Position numbers and translations under genes: made by a program. The notes under the pieces are model-generated. The model worked only from the letters and a program-made list of their open reading frames with translations, did not search any database and had not been told where the DNA came from. Shown here piece by piece: positions 61,346 to 64,000 of a DNA stretch of 64,000 nucleotides. The stretch is from Marinobacter santoriniensis NKSG1 (lineage in GTDB: Bacteria; Pseudomonadota; Gammaproteobacteria; Pseudomonadales; Oleiphilaceae). Every line of letters starts with the position of its first letter. The first letter of the stretch is position 1. The stretch lies in contig NZ_APAT01000015.1 in assembly GCF_000347775.1 (NCBI RefSeq), forward strand, positions 124,001 through 188,000, in the 5' to 3' direction.

Positions 61346-62833
61346 TCACGATGCTCCGGACTCCGGATTACCTACAAGTCTGAGTTCGGCGGTACGCCGG
61401 TTCTGCTGCTTCAGGCGGCGAACACAACGTTCCAGCGTTTTGGAAATCCTGGCGTGGGAGCGAATCATGGAAATCTTTGGCCAGGTCGCACGTTCGCCGG
61501 CGAGAATCATCTCACGGACATACGCCGGTTCCGGGTTGGCCAGCATACGGCGATAGTCCCGGACCGAATAGGTCGGAGCGATGGTCACATCCCCCGAATA
61601 CCGCTGCGCCATAATCGTGTACAGCTGACCGGATACCTGACGGAGAAGTTCCGGACGCACCCGCTTTCGCAGGTAATCAAACAGCCCCTGGCCGTGGAAT
61701 TGAATTTCCGATTTCAACAGATGCATGGGCAGTCGGGCCAGCGACAATTTCTCATCCCGGCCACGGTGGCCCAGAAATGGCACCACATGGGGATTGGTCT
61801 GACTGGCGATCGTGAAATTCACATCGTACAGGTGCATCAGGCGTTCAATAGGCAGGTCACTCACCACCGAACCATCCACAAACTTCAGTCTGGGCATGTA
61901 AGGCAATGCATTTCCATGGATGTCTTTTTTCATCAGCGTTACCGGCGGGAAGATGCCCGGCACCGCCGCGCTGGCCAGGGCAGCACTCCAGACCAGCAGG
62001 TACGGCGAGGTATAGCCGCACAGGAGCCGTGCCTTCTGGTGGGCCTGGACCGGAGACACCGAGATATTGATGGACCGACCGGTACGCTGATAGGCCTCCT
62101 CGAAGGTGTATTCACCAATGTTGGCCCTCAGGCATTTCCGGAGCTGCGCCTGGTCCATCAGCCCATCGCCCCGCATAGCGCTGAGCAAACCGCGCCATTT
62201 CCAGGCCTTGAGGTCGTGATTTTCCGGAACCAGCATCTCTGGGATCTCGGCATCGGTGTGCACACCCAGGATCGCAGCGATGATCGCGCCGATACTGGAA
62301 CCTGCGATAACCTGTGGTAGCAGGCCCTTTTCCCAGAGCGCCTTGATCACCCCGAAATGGAACATTCCCAGCGTGGCGCCCCCGCTGAGCAACAGTGTCG
62401 GCCGACCGTAACTGGTCAGCGTATCCCGGAAGAACTGCAGTTTATCGGCCACCGGGAATCCGGGCACCGGATGATCACACAGAAAATCGAGGGCCTCACA
62501 GACCTGAGTGATGTACTCTTCGATCAGGTGCTTGGTGCCAACCCGGGAGCGGGTATAGAGCGCCGGATTGCCCATGTTGCCAAGGTCGTGGTGCAGCCCT
62601 TCCCGGAGCGCCCGCTTGAGGCGTTCGAAATCATTCTGCTGCCGGTACTGCTTGAGGTTGCTGAGCCGGTCGTAAACAAGTTCGTAGTGGTAGAGGTCCG
62701 ATGCAAACCCCTCTTTCCACTCGACATTGCCCTCACGGTAATCGAGTTCCAGCGCGGCCGCCTTCCAGACTTCGTAATTGGGCGCCTCCGCCAGCATACG
62801 ACGGTACTTGGCAATTCCAGGATCCTTGATCAC
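61346..62833 (-). CDS. DUF3336 / patatin-domain acyl hydrolase
   Basis: This predicted lipase has 495 residues. The N-terminal DUF3336 part runs to about residue 140. The patatin domain has LLSGGATLGMFHFGV as oxyanion loop, S180 in GSSIG as nucleophile and D320 in VDGSVVSDLP. The C-terminus is basic. No signal peptide is seen. The start is GTG at 62833 with GGGAGG about 6 bases upstream. It follows mlaA by 32 bases; a lipid-turnover role next to MlaA is plausible. Confidence 0.88.
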   Translation of the reverse strand: MIKDPGIAKYRRMLAEAPNYEVWKAAALELDYREGNVEWKEGFASDLYHYELVYDRLSNLKQYRQQNDFERLKRALREGLHHDLGNMGNPALYTRSRVGTKHLIEEYITQVCEALDFLCDHPVPGFPVADKLQFFRDTLTSYGRPTLLLSGGATLGMFHFGVIKALWEKGLLPQVIAGSSIGAIIAAILGVHTDAEIPEMLVPENHDLKAWKWRGLLSAMRGDGLMDQAQLRKCLRANIGEYTFEEAYQRTGRSINISVSPVQAHQKARLLCGYTSPYLLVWSAALASAAVPGIFPPVTLMKKDIHGNALPYMPRLKFVDGSVVSDLPIERLMHLYDVNFTIASQTNPHVVPFLGHRGRDEKLSLARLPMHLLKSEIQFHGQGLFDYLRKRVRPELLRQVSGQLYTIMAQRYSGDVTIAPTYSVRDYRRMLANPEPAYVREMILAGERATWPKISMIRSHARISKTLERCVRRLKQQNRRTAELRLVGNPESGAS

Positions 62834-62865
62834 CGCGGCCTCCCTGTTCAGCGTTCGCCTGCCAG

Positions 62866-63648
62866 TCAGAAATCCTCAAGCATGAGATCTTCGCTGTTAC
62901 CACTGGCGAAGGGGTCTTCGACAACCTTACCATCATTGATCAGGTATTGCCGACGCTGCAGGAAGGCGTTACGCACGAAGATGTAGTCGTCACCGGACAT
63001 GAACGCTTCGGCCGGAATCAGGTCGGCCCGCTTGTCCACGATCTGGAGCCCCCGGGCGTAGTAGGTTTCAGGACTTTCGATGGCATCCCAGGCAGACGGG
63101 AACACAAAGGCGTCACTGGCCAGTCCGGTAAAGTGACGAGGCGTGGACGGGCCAAGGAGCGGCAACATCAGATAGGGGCCAGAACCAGCCCCCCAGTAGC
63201 CAAGCGTCTGGCCGAAATCTTCCGGTTGCTCCGGAAGGTCAAACGCGGTCGCAACGTCAAAAATTCCGCCCAGCCCAAACACCGTGTTGTAGGTGAACCG
63301 CCCCGCGGCCACCACCGCCGATTCCCCCTTCAACTGGAGCAAGCTGTTGATGAAATTGCGCACTTCCTGGAGGTTGTTGAAGAAGTTGGTCACGCCCTGG
63401 TCAACCACGGTCGGAGTGACATCCCGATAGAACTGGGCAACAGGTTTGAGCGCCCAGCGATCCACAAACCTGTTGAAACTGAATACCTTACGGTTCCAGG
63501 ATTCGTAGGGATCGTCCGGGGCCACTGGCGTGGAACCACTCGGTGCCGGCTCCTGCATGGCCTGGGCGTATGCCTGGCTGGTAGGCACGACGGCCACGAC
63601 AACCAACAGTAGCCAGAGTAAGCGCCGGGGAAAAAATTGTTTCATCAT
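62866..63648 (-). CDS. mlaA: MlaA-like outer-membrane phospholipid transport protein
   Basis: MlaA removes misplaced phospholipids from the outer leaflet. The 260-residue protein has the family core DPYESWNRKVFSFNRFVDRW, then GVTNFFNNLQEVRNFINSLL, GQTLGYWGAGSGPYLMLPLL and GPSTPRHFTG. The signal peptide (RRLLWLLLVVVAVVPTSQA) has no cysteine, so there is no lipobox. The ATG at 63648 is followed by a second ATG, either of which could serve. It heads the run mlaA-patatin-gspA-gspB-dinG and is divergent from the thioesterase gene. Confidence 0.9.
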   Translation of the reverse strand: MMKQFFPRRLLWLLLVVVAVVPTSQAYAQAMQEPAPSGSTPVAPDDPYESWNRKVFSFNRFVDRWALKPVAQFYRDVTPTVVDQGVTNFFNNLQEVRNFINSLLQLKGESAVVAAGRFTYNTVFGLGGIFDVATAFDLPEQPEDFGQTLGYWGAGSGPYLMLPLLGPSTPRHFTGLASDAFVFPSAWDAIESPETYYARGLQIVDKRADLIPAEAFMSGDDYIFVRNAFLQRRQYLINDGKVVEDPFASGNSEDLMLEDF

Positions 63649-63734
63649 GCACTCTTGAGTTGTGAATCAGGTTTCAGTTCGTCGAAAATACCGGCGCTTT
63701 GGCTTTTTTAATTATTTTTCCGGAGGAGAGTCCG
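63649..63734. promoter_or_regulatory. mlaA-thioesterase divergent promoter region
   Basis: This 86-base gap has an AT-rich stretch at 63700-63720 and must hold at least one promoter for each direction. No operator is seen. Confidence 0.35.
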
Positions 63735-64000
63735 ATGTCAGTACCGGGTAATCTGGTCAGCACCATAACCATGCCACTTCGATGGGGCGATATGGATGCA
63801 TACGGTCATGCCAACAATACAGTCTATTTCCGATTCTTCGAGGAGGCTCGCATTAACTGGCTTGCGTCCCTGAACGTCGGTGGTCCCGAAGAACCCACTG
63901 GTCCCGTTATTATAAAGACCAGCGCGACCTTTCTGAAGGAGCTGACGCACCCGGCTTCGGTTATCGTCCAGACGTACGCCGACAGAGCCGGCAATACCAG
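63735..64000 (+). CDS. Acyl-CoA thioesterase of the 4HBT hotdog family (partial)
   Basis: The first 88 residues are present; the window ends inside the gene. The hotdog signature reads MPLRWGDMDAYGHANNTVYF, with the catalytic-type Asp in GDMDAYGH, then FRFFEEARINWL. YbgC/FadM-like thioesterases share this pattern. GGAGGAG lies about 6 bases before the ATG. Substrate chain length cannot be judged. Confidence 0.87.
   Translation, partial: MSVPGNLVSTITMPLRWGDMDAYGHANNTVYFRFFEEARINWLASLNVGGPEEPTGPVIIKTSATFLKELTHPASVIVQTYADRAGNT

Overview
The window looks like a chromosomal segment of a gammaproteobacterium close to Marinobacter and the pseudomonads. Evidence from the sequence: moderately GC-rich coding DNA, a type IV pilus set (FimV, PilU, PilZ), ThrH, O-succinylhomoserine sulfhydrylase (MetZ) and a gene order around leuCD-leuB-asd-fimV-truA-trpF-accD-folC-cvpA-purF-metZ that is well known from Pseudomonas. 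The genus is inferred, not proven. I see no rRNA, tRNA, CRISPR array, insertion sequence or prophage. Almost every gene is a housekeeping or envelope gene.

Layout. (1) 1-4.8 kb: end of yejA, then yejBEF (peptide ABC importer) and fabI, closed by a strong terminator. (2) 4.8-7 kb, minus: a PilZ-domain protein and a DUF1631-type protein. (3) 7-8.3 kb: a DAHP synthase. (4) 8.3-15.2 kb, minus: ftsK-lolA-rarA-serS-cobA in tight overlap. (5) 15.2-25.3 kb, minus: truA-trpF-trpB-trpA-accD-folC-SPOR-cvpA-purF-metZ. (6) 25.4-33.4 kb, minus: leuC-leuD-leuB-asd and fimV, with a divergent LysR regulator at 33.7 kb. (7) 34.6 kb: pilU. (8) 35.7-46.9 kb, minus: DUF58, transglutaminase, holB, pilZ, alpha/beta hydrolase, DUF4892, patatin, prmB, aroC and an MFS transporter. 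(9) 47-49.4 kb: three small exported proteins, the accessory-looking part of the window. (10) 49.6-53.6 kb: pabB, thrH, cysH, cysB. (11) 53.8-56.5 kb: a large MalT-like LuxR regulator. (12) 56.8-63.6 kb, minus: mlaA, a DUF3336 patatin, gspA/exeA-like, gspB-like and dinG. (13) 63.7 kb to the end: a hotdog thioesterase, cut by the window edge.

How it fits together: amino-acid synthesis (leucine, tryptophan, aromatic precursors, aspartate family, methionine, cysteine), folate and fatty-acid steps, envelope upkeep (LolA, MlaA, FabI, AccD, two patatin-type lipases) and surface motility and secretion (FimV, PilU, PilZ, GspA/B) are interleaved in long co-directional runs with stop/start overlaps.

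Most worth a second look: two palindromic intergenic elements at 33.5 and 37.0 kb with similar cores and different but self-complementary arms; a candidate small RNA at about 56.6-56.77 kb behind a perfect CRP-type site; an MFS gene whose only sensible start is ATC; a MlaA without a lipobox cysteine; and the cluster of small exported proteins at 47-49.4 kb.
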